DNA from: an uncultured archaeon
GTDB taxonomy: Archaea; Halobacteriota; Methanosarcinia; Methanosarcinales; Methanoperedenaceae
Assembly (NCBI GenBank): GCA_902384525.1
Contig: CABMCA010000014.1
Location: 1-36,134, forward strand
Reading direction: 5' to 3'
Length of the DNA: 36,134 nucleotides
How positions within the stretch are numbered: the first letter of the stretch is position 1; each line of letters opens with the position of its first letter. The position numbers were made by a program, and so were the translations under genes. Shown here one piece after another: positions 7,157 to 15,929 of this stretch. The notes beneath the pieces were generated by a model. It was not told the origin of the DNA and searched no databases. It was given only the letters and a program-made list of their open reading frames with translations.

Positions 7157-7456
7157 ATGGAAGCAGTATCTTACCCATTAAGAATACCAAAAAACGTCAT
7201 ATATCTTGCGAAACTAAGAACAAAAGAAGAACATGTAGATAAGTCAACAGCATTAAGGCAGTTCCTCTATCTGGGTGCAAGAGACTACGTGATGGAACTA
7301 TACCAGAAAGGCAGGATCTCGCTTGGCAGAGCAGCGGAACTTCTCGATATGAATACATTTGATATCCTGAGATTGGTAAAAAAGCAGGGTTATCCTGAAG
7401 TGACTGTGGAGCAACTCAAAAAAAGTAAGAAGACAGCAAAAAGTTTAACAATATGA
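7157..7456 (+). CDS. UPF0175-like small antitoxin / DNA-binding protein
   Basis: This 99-residue protein begins with a ribbon-helix-helix-like segment (SYPLRIPKNVIYLAKLRTKE, DKSTALRQFLYLGARDY). It ends with the helix-turn-helix-like GRISLGRAAELLDMNTFDILRLVKKQGY that is typical of UPF0175. Such proteins usually serve as antitoxins or regulators beside a PIN-type toxin. I chose the ATG at 7157 because GGAGG at 7145-7149 sits 7 bases upstream; a TTG at 7151 is less likely. No toxin follows: the next DNA is a vapC remnant on the other strand, so the gene is an orphan. Confidence 0.75.
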   Translation: MEAVSYPLRIPKNVIYLAKLRTKEEHVDKSTALRQFLYLGARDYVMELYQKGRISLGRAAELLDMNTFDILRLVKKQGYPEVTVEQLKKSKKTAKSLTI

Positions 7457-7473
7457 GCCAATGAAATTCCTAT

Positions 7474-7606
7474 CTTCACAATTTTTTTTAAACTCCACTG
7501 GAGTAACCGCCCGCCTTTTCCAAACCAGGAATTATATCAAAATGCTTCTTATTCCCGGTAAGCAGCCAGTCCCCCTTCTCGCGAACATTTCCATATCAAC
7601 ACTATC
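7474..7606 (-). pseudogene. Decayed vapC fragment (third vapBC relic)
   Basis: Bases 7474-7586 align with the 3' part of the intact vapC (6073-6185). A long near-identical run covers AATGCTTCTTATTCCCGGTA and the following AGCAGCCAGTCCCCCTTCTC. Homology to vapC then breaks off. A short run at 7592-7606 matches vapB positions 6648-6662 exactly, but the overlapping bases also match an internal vapC site near 6275. The copy therefore suffered a large internal deletion and encodes no PIN domain. Confidence 0.75.
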
Positions 7607-7846
7607 TGTTGTAAATCAATGATTTTACGATTTTATGGAAATCCCTGGCTTTTCTTCCGATTTTTCCGAACAAAAAATCAAAGTAACCAAAATCTTTTTT
7701 AATTGTATCGAGCAATACAATATTGCCTATTGGGAAATTTACACTTTCATGCAAGGTTGTTCACAAAAACTTCTGAAATTTGAAGGATTTATCATAACAC
7801 GTCCACCGGAATTCCCGCAGAGCTATAATAATTTGAGGTAATATCT
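7607..7846. other. Non-coding leader region before the glycosidase-like gene
   Basis: A 68-codon open frame begins at 7635 but lacks a recognisable family or strong ribosome-binding site. I treat the region as untranslated. It contains AT-rich DNA that may hold the promoter of the gene at 7847. Confidence 0.4.
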
Positions 7847-9154
7847 ATGAAATCAACAATAATAGCTATACTGTTTTTGTGTATACTACTGAGCATATCA
7901 GGTGTTGCAGAAGCAACAACATATGCAGGATGGAGAAGCTCTCCATATGGAGAACAAACAAGCAGGCCAGCCATGTATTGGATTAACGTAGCAAATACAA
8001 TGGCTGCAAAATTTCCAGGCTCTACACCCTTTGGCGTTTGGCTCGTAGGTGAGGCTGTTGATGACGGTACATTACTTTACATGCCATGTACTTCTACAAC
8101 GAATATTAATTGTCGAGGTAGTGATATTTATGAACCCTATCTCAGCGCATTTGATGCAGCGGGTGTAAAAGTAATACTGCAAGTTGAACCAAGGAATGCC
8201 AATGTGCCCACGCTGATCAATATTGTCATGAATAGATATAAGAAACATCCATCAGTTATAGGATTCGGGATCGACAATGAATGGTTTGGGACATGCACCG
8301 AAGGGTGTACTGCTACAGCAGCGCAAGTAACCTCGTGGAATAAGGCTCTTCATGCAATAAATCCGAATTATGTACTCATGATTAAACATTTTGATGAATT
8401 GAAACTTCCCACAGGTATTCCGACAGACATACTCGTTGTATGCGACGATCAGTTTAACATTAATCTGCCTTCACTTGTTGAAGAACATAGAACGTTAGCA
8501 TCAAGGTTTCCAAAAAATCCATTTGTGGCTCAGATCGGATACCCCAGCGATAAAGCAATATGGGGAACTATGTCAGACCCCGCAAAAACTATCGGAACAG
8601 CAATTCAAACAGCAGTTAGAAAACCAATATCTGTAATATGGGTGGATTTCAGCATTACAACTGTTTTCCCTCCGTCTAAATATGGCTATACATCGCTATC
8701 AGCAATCAAGAATGAGGGATTTGAATCTGGTAAATCATACTGGTCTTTTTATACAAATGGTATAGGAACATTCACTGTCGGATCAAATGTGGGTCAGATA
8801 GGTACAAAATCCGCAGCAATCCGTATAACCAAATCCGGTAAAAACACACAGCTATACCAGACTGGTATAGTACTGGAGCCAAATACCCGTTACAGGGTTA
8901 ATTTCATGGCAAAATCAAATACTGGTCATGACCTCGCAATTAATTTATACAAACACAGTTTCCCGTATACTGATTATGGATTAAACTATGTTGCAGGCAT
9001 AACACCGGCATGGAAACAATACTCCGTAGCTTTCACAACAAAAGGTTTCTCAAGAACAGTAAGTGATGGGAGAATAAGATTCTGGTTAGCCCCATATGCA
9101 AAAGCTGGAGACATATACTACATTGACGGCGTAAAAATTAGTAAGGTAGTGTAA
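7847..9154 (+). CDS. Secreted glycoside hydrolase-like protein with C-terminal carbohydrate-binding domain
   Basis: This 435-residue protein begins with a Sec signal peptide (MKSTIIAILFLCILLSISGVAEA, cleavage probably after A23), so it acts outside the cell. Residues 25-280 look like a (beta/alpha)8 barrel: YWINVAN, GVWLVGEAV, GVKVILQVEP, HPSVIGFGIDNEWFG with E145 as candidate acid/base, and a late strand PISVIWVDF. From about residue 288 a jelly-roll carbohydrate-binding domain of the CBM4/9 type starts (NEGFESGKSYWSFYTNGIGTF) and runs to the end (GDIYYIDGVKISKV). GAGGT at 7835-7839 lies 7 bases before the ATG. The substrate cannot be read from the sequence; neighbouring glycosyltransferases suggest a surface polysaccharide. 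The exact family is not certain. Confidence 0.75.
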   Translation: MKSTIIAILFLCILLSISGVAEATTYAGWRSSPYGEQTSRPAMYWINVANTMAAKFPGSTPFGVWLVGEAVDDGTLLYMPCTSTTNINCRGSDIYEPYLSAFDAAGVKVILQVEPRNANVPTLINIVMNRYKKHPSVIGFGIDNEWFGTCTEGCTATAAQVTSWNKALHAINPNYVLMIKHFDELKLPTGIPTDILVVCDDQFNINLPSLVEEHRTLASRFPKNPFVAQIGYPSDKAIWGTMSDPAKTIGTAIQTAVRKPISVIWVDFSITTVFPPSKYGYTSLSAIKNEGFESGKSYWSFYTNGIGTFTVGSNVGQIGTKSAAIRITKSGKNTQLYQTGIVLEPNTRYRVNFMAKSNTGHDLAINLYKHSFPYTDYGLNYVAGITPAWKQYSVAFTTKGFSRTVSDGRIRFWLAPYAKAGDIYYIDGVKISKVV

Positions 9155-9217
9155 ACAACCACATCTTTTCAATAGGAGCATAAAAAACGAAGGCATGAAC
9201 AACAATTGAAACTGAAC

Positions 9218-10297
9218 TTATTTTTCAGATTTTAAGATTTTCTCATATACCAACTCATATTTATCCACCATTTTTTGGAGGCTGAAGTTCTCTTCAACAT
9301 GGCGGCGACATTCTTTTCGATCGATAGATTTAATTTTTTTAACTGCCTCGATCATCCCGTTCAGGTCATCAACTATGAAACCTGTCCTGCCATCCTTTAC
9401 AATCTCCCTGACTGAGCCGCGGTTAAAAGCGATCACAGGTGTACCGCAGGCCATAGCTTCGATCATTACCAGGCCAAACGATTCTTCTAATTTTATCGGG
9501 AAAAGAAGGGCTGCAGCACTTATATATAAGCGGGGCATATCGTAAACGGGAAGTATTCCTTCATAACTGATTATACCACCAATTGCAGGTTTTATTTTTT
9601 TCATCCAATAACTATTTGTACTGACAGCAGGCTCACCAGCAATTTTCAGTGGCAAATTTGTTCTCTGAGCAACTTTAATTGCTACATCAATTCCTTTTTC
9701 TGGCACAAACCTTGAAGCAGATAATAGGTAATCTCCCTGCCGAGCACTAAATGGATATTTTTCAAGATCGATACCATGATATACTGTATCTATAAAATTT
9801 ATATTTTTAAGCGGCAAGCGTTGGGAATCACTTATTGATACATAATAGATGTTTTTATTCTTTCTATACATGGAATAAATAAAGTGTCGCCAGTTGGAAA
9901 TGGGATCATGCAGGGTAAAAACGGTAGGAACTTTGCTATTGATTGCAAAGTTGATTGCCATATCAACCGGATGAATATGAATAATATCAAATTCTCCTTC
10001 CGCAGCTCTACGATAAATCTCTGAGATAAATACCTGCTCATAAAAATTTATAATGCTATGATTTTTAAAATCTATTGATTCGCCTATTTGCGGATGGTTA
10101 AACAGCGGCGGCATATCTAAATCAACGACCTTCGCCTTTGACTTTGTGCCCTTAGCACCAAAGAGTGTCACAGAATGACCACGTTTTGCCATCTCAGAGG
10201 CCAGGGCGGCTGTAAGATGAAGCGGGGCATGAATTATGTTTTCTTTGTTTGCCGGCGGTGTGGGTAGCAAACCACTGCAAAACATGGCAATGCGCAT
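9218..10297 (-). CDS. GT4-family glycosyltransferase
   Basis: This 359-residue GT-B fold enzyme has an N-terminal acceptor domain with MRIAMFCSGLLPTPP and KRGHSVTLFGAKG, the hinge histidine region FTLHDPI, the donor-site start YLLSASRFVPEKGIDVAI, and the EX7E motif in EESFGLVMIEAMACGTPVIAF followed by GSVREIV. These retaining enzymes move a sugar from a nucleotide donor. The target is probably a glycan or lipid at the inner face of the membrane. It is divergent from a related enzyme at 10437. A TATA-like ATATATAGA at 10319-10328 lies about 25 bases from the ATG, so the transcript may be almost leaderless. Confidence 0.88.
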   Translation of the reverse strand: MRIAMFCSGLLPTPPANKENIIHAPLHLTAALASEMAKRGHSVTLFGAKGTKSKAKVVDLDMPPLFNHPQIGESIDFKNHSIINFYEQVFISEIYRRAAEGEFDIIHIHPVDMAINFAINSKVPTVFTLHDPISNWRHFIYSMYRKNKNIYYVSISDSQRLPLKNINFIDTVYHGIDLEKYPFSARQGDYLLSASRFVPEKGIDVAIKVAQRTNLPLKIAGEPAVSTNSYWMKKIKPAIGGIISYEGILPVYDMPRLYISAAALLFPIKLEESFGLVMIEAMACGTPVIAFNRGSVREIVKDGRTGFIVDDLNGMIEAVKKIKSIDRKECRRHVEENFSLQKMVDKYELVYEKILKSEK

Positions 10298-10436
10298 AAT
10301 TTCATGTTTGCATACCCTGATATATAGATTTACCCTATTGCATAAATATGTGAAGTTACATACATGAAGACTAGGGAGTTTTAGTTCAAGAAATAATAAG
10401 ATTAAGAATTTGAGAGTTTAGTGGGGAAAAGACAAA

Positions 10437-11597
10437 ATGAGAATTGCAATAGTTGCTCCTTCAGTCTGGTATAGGATAGCTCCCCCGCATGAATCAAAAT
10501 ATGGCGGGGCGGAAAAAATCGTTTATTGGTTATGCGAGAAGTTAGTGGAATGGGGGAATGATGTAACCTTATTTGCCACGGGAGATTCGAAAACTTCGGC
10601 AAAACTGGTACCAACATATCCCTGTTCTGTTCTTGGGCAGGATAATAAAAATGGGCAAAATGGTAAAAATAGCGTTTCCTGGAACGATATAACTGATAAT
10701 CTGCTAAGCTTACGGAAAGCGTTAGAAGTCGAAGAGAAATTTGAAGTTATACATTCTCATGTATATGGTGATCCGCTTGTAACTTCTTCATTAAATGGAT
10801 CAGGAGTCCAGGTACTGAGCACAATACACAATAGTATGAGTGCTAAAGACATGGGTTGGGGAAATATTATCCTATACAGATATGCGAAAAACAGAAAACA
10901 TCATCGTTTTGTTGCTATTAGCAAATCACAGACAATACACGATGATGCGGGATTGCCTTACAAAGATATTGTACATAACGGGATTGATCTTTCCAGCTAT
11001 AAAACCAAAAGACGATTGAAGAGAAAAAATGACACGCTCCTGTGTCTTTCCAGGATTGATCCACAGAAAGGTATAGAACATGCTATCGATGCAGCGGAAA
11101 AATCAGGCATGAAACTTATTATAGCCGGAAGAAAACATCCTGGTAAGGAAGAAGAATTCTTCAAGGACCGCATAGAACCGCGCTTACAAAAAGGTGTAGT
11201 GGAATACGCTGGTGAGGTAAGCGATAAAGAAAAAGTTAAGCTGCTCAATGCAACTGCAGGAGTAATTTTTCCATCATTATGGAGAGAACCTTTTGGCCTG
11301 GTGCCTATTGAAGCCGGGGCTTGTAGTTCGCCTCTGGTCGCTTTTGAATGCGGGGCAATTCCTGAAATAGTTATAAATGGCAAAACAGGTTTTTTTGTTC
11401 AGCCGCATAATAAATATGGAAAGCCAAACATAAAAGAATTGGTAAAAGCAATAAAGAGAATAGATGAAATAGAGCCAAAAGACTGTCTTGATCATATTAA
11501 AAATAAATTCACAGCAGATAGAATGGTCAAAAAATATTTAAATATATATAGAGAATTAGAAAATAAAACCGGAAAATTTCCTATAGAGTTTTGTTAA
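10437..11597 (+). CDS. GT4-family glycosyltransferase
   Basis: This is a 386-residue GT-B enzyme with an N-terminal segment MRIAIVAPSVWYRIAPP, the glycine-rich YGGAEKIVYWL, GNDVTLFATGDS, LSTIHNS, LCLSRIDPQKGIEHAIDAA, and the EX7E block EPFGLVPIEAGACSSPLVAFE with GAIPEIV. It is a paralogue in overall layout of the divergent gene at 9218-10297 but clearly diverged. Its last 17 bases overlap the convergent MFS gene (11581-11597). The context with trehalose genes suggests a role in glycan or compatible-solute metabolism, but its substrate is unknown. Confidence 0.88.
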   Translation: MRIAIVAPSVWYRIAPPHESKYGGAEKIVYWLCEKLVEWGNDVTLFATGDSKTSAKLVPTYPCSVLGQDNKNGQNGKNSVSWNDITDNLLSLRKALEVEEKFEVIHSHVYGDPLVTSSLNGSGVQVLSTIHNSMSAKDMGWGNIILYRYAKNRKHHRFVAISKSQTIHDDAGLPYKDIVHNGIDLSSYKTKRRLKRKNDTLLCLSRIDPQKGIEHAIDAAEKSGMKLIIAGRKHPGKEEEFFKDRIEPRLQKGVVEYAGEVSDKEKVKLLNATAGVIFPSLWREPFGLVPIEAGACSSPLVAFECGAIPEIVINGKTGFFVQPHNKYGKPNIKELVKAIKRIDEIEPKDCLDHIKNKFTADRMVKKYLNIYRELENKTGKFPIEFC

Positions 11598-13200
11598 TCT
11601 CCTCGGTTACCTCCTTTCGCGAGATGCTCCTTAAGCGCTTTTTAAATGCAGATCTGAACATAGTACTTTTGATCATCCGTCTCCTGTTGAAACTGCTGAG
11701 GGAACTTTTAAAATTATTTATAACTCTTACATTCTCAATTGTGCTCCTCAAAACAGAAAATGGAAATTGCATCGTACTTCGCAAACCGCTTGCAGTGGAA
11801 AATGATCTCATATCTCTTCTTACTTCAGAAATAATTTCATTTATTACGATCTTCTCCTCAACTTCTCCTACTTCCTTTACCAGTGCCAGTCTGTGTATGG
11901 AATAAAAACCAATCAGGAATGCAAAAAGAAAAAAGAAATCCAACGATTGAAAATACAGAGCATCAAAAAAATTAACACCTTGCGGACTTTCCCAGCCAAT
12001 TTGCGCCCAGAGTTTTCGAACCTGGAAAAAATCTGCAAATAAACCACCAAGCACCGGTGCAATACCTGCTGATAACGAATTAACAAAACTGCTTGCTGCT
12101 AAATATGACGTGGCCTGTCCTTGTGGTGCTAGTTTGAGCCCGATATTTCCGGATGAAAGAGTTATTCCTGCTGAGGAAATACCCATCAGCACATGTATGA
12201 TCACCAATAATGGCATGGTAAATATATACTTCTCAGGTCTTGCCGTGAAAGTCCATGCAAGAATGCATACTATGAATAAAGGACCGTTTATGCTGAGTAT
12301 AGATTTATTACTGAATCTATCAGAATATTTTCCCCACAAACGCAAGAATGCAATACTAATGACCTGATTCAATACCATTAGAATTATAATAGTTGACATA
12401 TCGAGATTTAATCTTTTAAGCATGTAAACAGTGAAAAAAGGAGCTGCCAGGTTTACGGCAAAATTCCACGATCCAAGGAAAATTATCAGGTTTTTAAAAT
12501 TGGTATCTTTGAAAGGTTGAAAAAGCAGCCTGGAGAAATTGATCTTTTCTTTGATGATCACCATACGAGGCTCAGGTATGTTTGAAAGAAAATACAGTCC
12601 TGAAATACCCGCCAGGAATCCGACGAAAAAAATAAATGAATATGCATATAACTCGTTCTCAGGATATAGTTGCTTCCAGTAATCTATAAAAATTCCAGCA
12701 GCAAGACTGAATAAAATTCCCACTATACTTGCATATATCATTCGTTTACCGAAAAAAGATCCCATTTGATTCATGGGAACAAGATCGCGCATCCATGAAT
12801 TCCAGCTGCAGGCTCCGATGGCTGAGAAAGCCGCATTTATTATTAAAGCGATGATGAGCAGGGTCAGGGGGTTCTTGATAAAAACTAAGAAAGGGATCAG
12901 AGCTATCAGCAGCCAGAATGACCTGCTTAGTGCCGTGCTCAGGATACAGATTTCTCTTCTGACCCTGTATTTCTCCACAATATATATCGCAGGTAATTGG
13001 ATCAGTTGTCCTAGAGGCGGGATGGCTGCAAGAATACCGATAGTCAGGTTTGAAGCACCAAGTTTTAACGCAAAAGCAACAAGGAACACTCCACCTGTCA
13101 ATGTTGCGATTGCCTGTGTTGTGAGGCCGTCCATTATCACATTATTGAGACCGGATTTTAATTCGCCTTCTGTTAACGAATCTTTAACTGGGAATTTCAT
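11581..13200 (-). CDS. MFS transporter (12-TM type) with basic C-terminal tail
   Basis: This 539-residue membrane protein has two six-helix halves. The first runs from about residues 25-215 (LTTQAIATLTGGVFLVAFAL, LTIGILAAIPPLGQLIQLP) and the second from about 230-430. It contains conserved MFS-like loops (VEKYRVRREI; GKYSDRFSNK). The C-terminal 100 residues are cytoplasmic and very basic. The start ATG (13200) lies inside the 3' end of the trehalose synthase gene, overlapping it by 17 bases, so the two are translated together. The coupling suggests transport of trehalose or a related sugar; the transport direction and substrate are inferred only from this. Confidence 0.85.
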   Translation of the reverse strand: MKFPVKDSLTEGELKSGLNNVIMDGLTTQAIATLTGGVFLVAFALKLGASNLTIGILAAIPPLGQLIQLPAIYIVEKYRVRREICILSTALSRSFWLLIALIPFLVFIKNPLTLLIIALIINAAFSAIGACSWNSWMRDLVPMNQMGSFFGKRMIYASIVGILFSLAAGIFIDYWKQLYPENELYAYSFIFFVGFLAGISGLYFLSNIPEPRMVIIKEKINFSRLLFQPFKDTNFKNLIIFLGSWNFAVNLAAPFFTVYMLKRLNLDMSTIIILMVLNQVISIAFLRLWGKYSDRFSNKSILSINGPLFIVCILAWTFTARPEKYIFTMPLLVIIHVLMGISSAGITLSSGNIGLKLAPQGQATSYLAASSFVNSLSAGIAPVLGGLFADFFQVRKLWAQIGWESPQGVNFFDALYFQSLDFFFLFAFLIGFYSIHRLALVKEVGEVEEKIVINEIISEVRRDMRSFSTASGLRSTMQFPFSVLRSTIENVRVINNFKSSLSSFNRRRMIKSTMFRSAFKKRLRSISRKEVTEEINKTL

Positions 13201-15442
13201 TGTGAATTCCTTTATTAATGATATCCGATATCACATTAACTTCAACCATTTGCCTGAGAAGTTCTATAACTTCCGCATAATTATGAAGATTAAACCTTGC
13301 ATATGATTGAGTAATCCCGACCCTGATTGAATAAGCTGTATCAGGAAGGATCTTGAATAGATCCTCATCTGTGAAATCATCGCCAATCGCAAGTATGAAA
13401 TCGTATTCGTTCTTTGATATCCAGTGCATTCCAGCTGTGCCCTTGTTAAAGCCTGCGTTGCGGATTTCCACAACTTTATTACCCTGCATTACCTGAACAT
13501 CAATATTTGCAGTAAGATTTACCAGAGTATCCATCAGGTCTTTTGCTTGCTGAGAACTCTGTTCAGGGTCAGCTTTGCGATAATGCCATGTAATAGAAAA
13601 ACCTTTTTCCTCTATGAAGGATCCGGGGACCCTGTCCACATATAGCCTGAGTAAAGGAAGTATCCTGGTTTTCCATTGATCATTCAATTGTTTAGCTATG
13701 CTCCAATCACAATTTTTTTCCTTGATCAATATCCCATGTTCGGCCACAATGTTTATATTCGGCAATTCAAACCATCGCTCAAGCGTATCTTTGTCCCGGC
13801 CGCTTAACAGAACAATTTCATTTCGCATATCTTTTAAATAACTCATAAGAATATTCAGAGTGTCCTGGTTCGGTACTGCCATCTCAGGGCTTGGAACAAA
13901 AGGAACAAGTGTTCCATCATAATCCAATAAAATAAGCCTCCTTCTGGCTTTATTGAAATCTACTTTCATTTCTTCTTTGACTTTACGATTTAATAATCTT
14001 GCATCGAATCTTTTTTGTTCCTCACCTACGGAAATCAGATCATGAAGGAAATCATGCGCCCATTTCACAACATCATAACATTTAAGCCTTTCCTGCATGA
14101 TATGGTTCTTCCTGATCTGCTCTTCCTGAGGCATTTCCAGCGCCTCTTTTAATGCTTCAGTTATCTCTTCCGTATTATTGGGATTTATGATGATGGCTTC
14201 TCCGAGTTCTTTTGAAGCACCTGCCATTTCACTCAGTATAAGAACACCTGTCTTATCGGTTCTTGCTGCAATATATTCTTTTGATACGAGATTCATACCA
14301 TCTCTTAAAGGCGTAATCAATGCAATGTCGCTTCTTTTATAAAGGGCAATAAGAGAGCCGAATGGCAGGAACCTGTACTGGTAGGATATTGGCGTCCAGT
14401 CGATGCTGCCGAACGTTCCATTTATCCTGCCGACAAGTTCGTCTATTTCTTTTTTATTCTGCTGATAGTGTTCTACTCCTATGCGTGAAGGAACAACTAT
14501 TAATAGAAGTATTAATTTTTTATGCCATTGTTTATATCTTTCAAGGAAAATTTCATAGCTGCGAAGACGGTTGATAATACCTTTAGTATAATCCAATCTG
14601 TCAATAGAAAGAATTATTCTGTAGTTTGCAAGCGTCCTGTCGAATGTATCTTCTTCTTTCTGAACCTGCACATTGTTTGTATGATTATTGAATTTCGGGA
14701 AATCAATACCCATGGGATATGTATCAGCTCTTACGATCTTGTTCTTCGTGATAATCTTGCCCATATTGTGCTCATGACCCAATATGCGCAGAACACATCT
14801 TAAGAAATATTGGGTATATTCATGCGTATGGAATCCGGCCAGATCAGCTCCCAGTATCCCTTCCAGTAATTCCTTCTGCCATTTTTTGGGCAACATCCTG
14901 AATATTTCAAACGAAGGAAAAGGGATATGGAGAAAAAATCCAACCGGATTTTCAGGGGACCTTTTTTTCAGGAGTCCAGGAAGAAGCATGAGATGATAAT
15001 CATGAACCCAGACGATATCATCAGGTTTTATGATTTCCATAATAGCTTCGCAGAACATTTCGTTTACATACTTGTAAGATCTCCATGAATCCTCATCATA
15101 TACGGTATAAAAAGGAAAATAGTGAAATAGCGGCCAGATAGTTTTATTGCAGAATCCATGGTAGAATTTATCCATGATTTCTTCGGAAAGAAAAATAGGA
15201 TATGCATTGAAATCAGAAAGCGCTTTTAATTTTAATTGTTCTTTCTGTTTTATATCTTCAACTGTTATCCCGGGCCATCCGATCCAGATATATTTTAACT
15301 CTATAAACGATGAGGTTTTCATTGAATCAATATATGCTGAAAGACCTGACACCATGCCGCCTACGCTTTCCTTAAATTCGAACATACCTTCTTTTTCAAC
15401 AACAGTGAAAGGCAGCCGATTTGAAATTATGAGCATTCTCAT
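13184..15442 (-). CDS. Bifunctional trehalose-6-phosphate synthase / phosphatase
   Basis: Residues 1 to about 470 form the GT20 synthase (OtsA-like), which joins UDP-glucose or another NDP-glucose to glucose 6-phosphate. The motifs are ISNRLPF, the glycine-rich GGMVSGL, WVHDYHLMLLP, FFLHIPFPS, FHTHEYTQYFLR, SIDRLDYTKG and PLRDGMNLVSKEY. Residues about 500-735 form an OtsB-like HAD phosphatase with LLDYDGTLVPF (nucleophile Asp), LLSGRDKDTL, AEHGI and GDDFTDEDLF. The single chain can therefore make trehalose from sugar phosphates, a compatible solute. Fused synthase/phosphatase proteins are known in other lineages. It leads an operon with the overlapping MFS gene. A TATA-like run is at 15511-15524. 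Confidence 0.95.
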   Translation of the reverse strand: MRMLIISNRLPFTVVEKEGMFEFKESVGGMVSGLSAYIDSMKTSSFIELKYIWIGWPGITVEDIKQKEQLKLKALSDFNAYPIFLSEEIMDKFYHGFCNKTIWPLFHYFPFYTVYDEDSWRSYKYVNEMFCEAIMEIIKPDDIVWVHDYHLMLLPGLLKKRSPENPVGFFLHIPFPSFEIFRMLPKKWQKELLEGILGADLAGFHTHEYTQYFLRCVLRILGHEHNMGKIITKNKIVRADTYPMGIDFPKFNNHTNNVQVQKEEDTFDRTLANYRIILSIDRLDYTKGIINRLRSYEIFLERYKQWHKKLILLLIVVPSRIGVEHYQQNKKEIDELVGRINGTFGSIDWTPISYQYRFLPFGSLIALYKRSDIALITPLRDGMNLVSKEYIAARTDKTGVLILSEMAGASKELGEAIIINPNNTEEITEALKEALEMPQEEQIRKNHIMQERLKCYDVVKWAHDFLHDLISVGEEQKRFDARLLNRKVKEEMKVDFNKARRRLILLDYDGTLVPFVPSPEMAVPNQDTLNILMSYLKDMRNEIVLLSGRDKDTLERWFELPNINIVAEHGILIKEKNCDWSIAKQLNDQWKTRILPLLRLYVDRVPGSFIEEKGFSITWHYRKADPEQSSQQAKDLMDTLVNLTANIDVQVMQGNKVVEIRNAGFNKGTAGMHWISKNEYDFILAIGDDFTDEDLFKILPDTAYSIRVGITQSYARFNLHNYAEVIELLRQMVEVNVISDIINKGIHNEIPS

Positions 15443-15510
15443 TTAAATTCCCCATCATAACATAATTTCCGATATTAATATACCTATCTGGTTCGATGTT
15501 AGAATATTAA

Positions 15511-15524
15511 ATATATATAAAAAC
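15511..15524 (-). promoter_or_regulatory. TATA-box candidate for the trehalose operon
   Basis: On the minus strand this reads TTTTTATATATAT, about 70 bases upstream of the ATG at 15442, in an otherwise moderately AT-rich gap. That distance would give a leader of about 40 bases. Confidence 0.4.
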
Positions 15525-15547
15525 CAACGCTCCAGAATAACTTCATA

Positions 15548-15859
15548 TTAATCCTCCACCGACTCATCTATCCAATTAAGGTAATCTGTCAAACCTTCCT
15601 CGATCTTGAACGACACGACACATGGAACTTCATAACTGTGGATATCTTTTACTCTCTTCTCGATTTCCTTTACTTTATCTGATCTTGTTTTTACGATTAT
15701 CCCGAATTCGTTTGCTTCATCTATGCTCTCTTTCCATCTGAAAATGGAAGTGATAGGGAAAATATTTGCGCAGGCAGCAAGGCGCTCCTCGACAAGTTTG
15801 CGACCGATCATCCTCGCTTCTGCCATATCCCCGGCGGTTATATATATTATTGAAAACAT
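15548..15859 (-). CDS. cutA: CutA1-family divalent cation tolerance protein
   Basis: This protein of about 103 residues has a ferredoxin-like fold that forms trimers. It shows the family sequence IIYITAGDMAEARMIGRKLVEERLAACANI, then FRWKESIDEANEFGIIVKTRSDKV, and SYEVPCVVSFKIEEGLTDYLNWI. CutA1 binds divalent metals; its physiological role is not settled. I chose the ATG at 15859 because GGTGA lies just upstream; a TTG at 15871 would add four residues. It is divergent from the membrane protease gene at 15930. Confidence 0.92.
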   Translation of the reverse strand: MFSIIYITAGDMAEARMIGRKLVEERLAACANIFPITSIFRWKESIDEANEFGIIVKTRSDKVKEIEKRVKDIHSYEVPCVVSFKIEEGLTDYLNWIDESVED

Positions 15860-15929
15860 TAAGTCACCCAAAGCTTAATATGTATAATGAGTTTAATAAT
15901 TTACTGATAATACTCCCGGAGACAAATTT

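Noticed and set aside
719-7606. Integrase or transposase within the gatB island
   Set aside because: I looked for tyrosine or serine recombinase and DDE signatures in all frames and saw none, so the insertion mechanism remains open.
7635-7841. 68-codon open frame before the glycosidase-like gene
   Set aside because: No recognisable residues, no start signal, and the following gene has its own clear ribosome-binding site.
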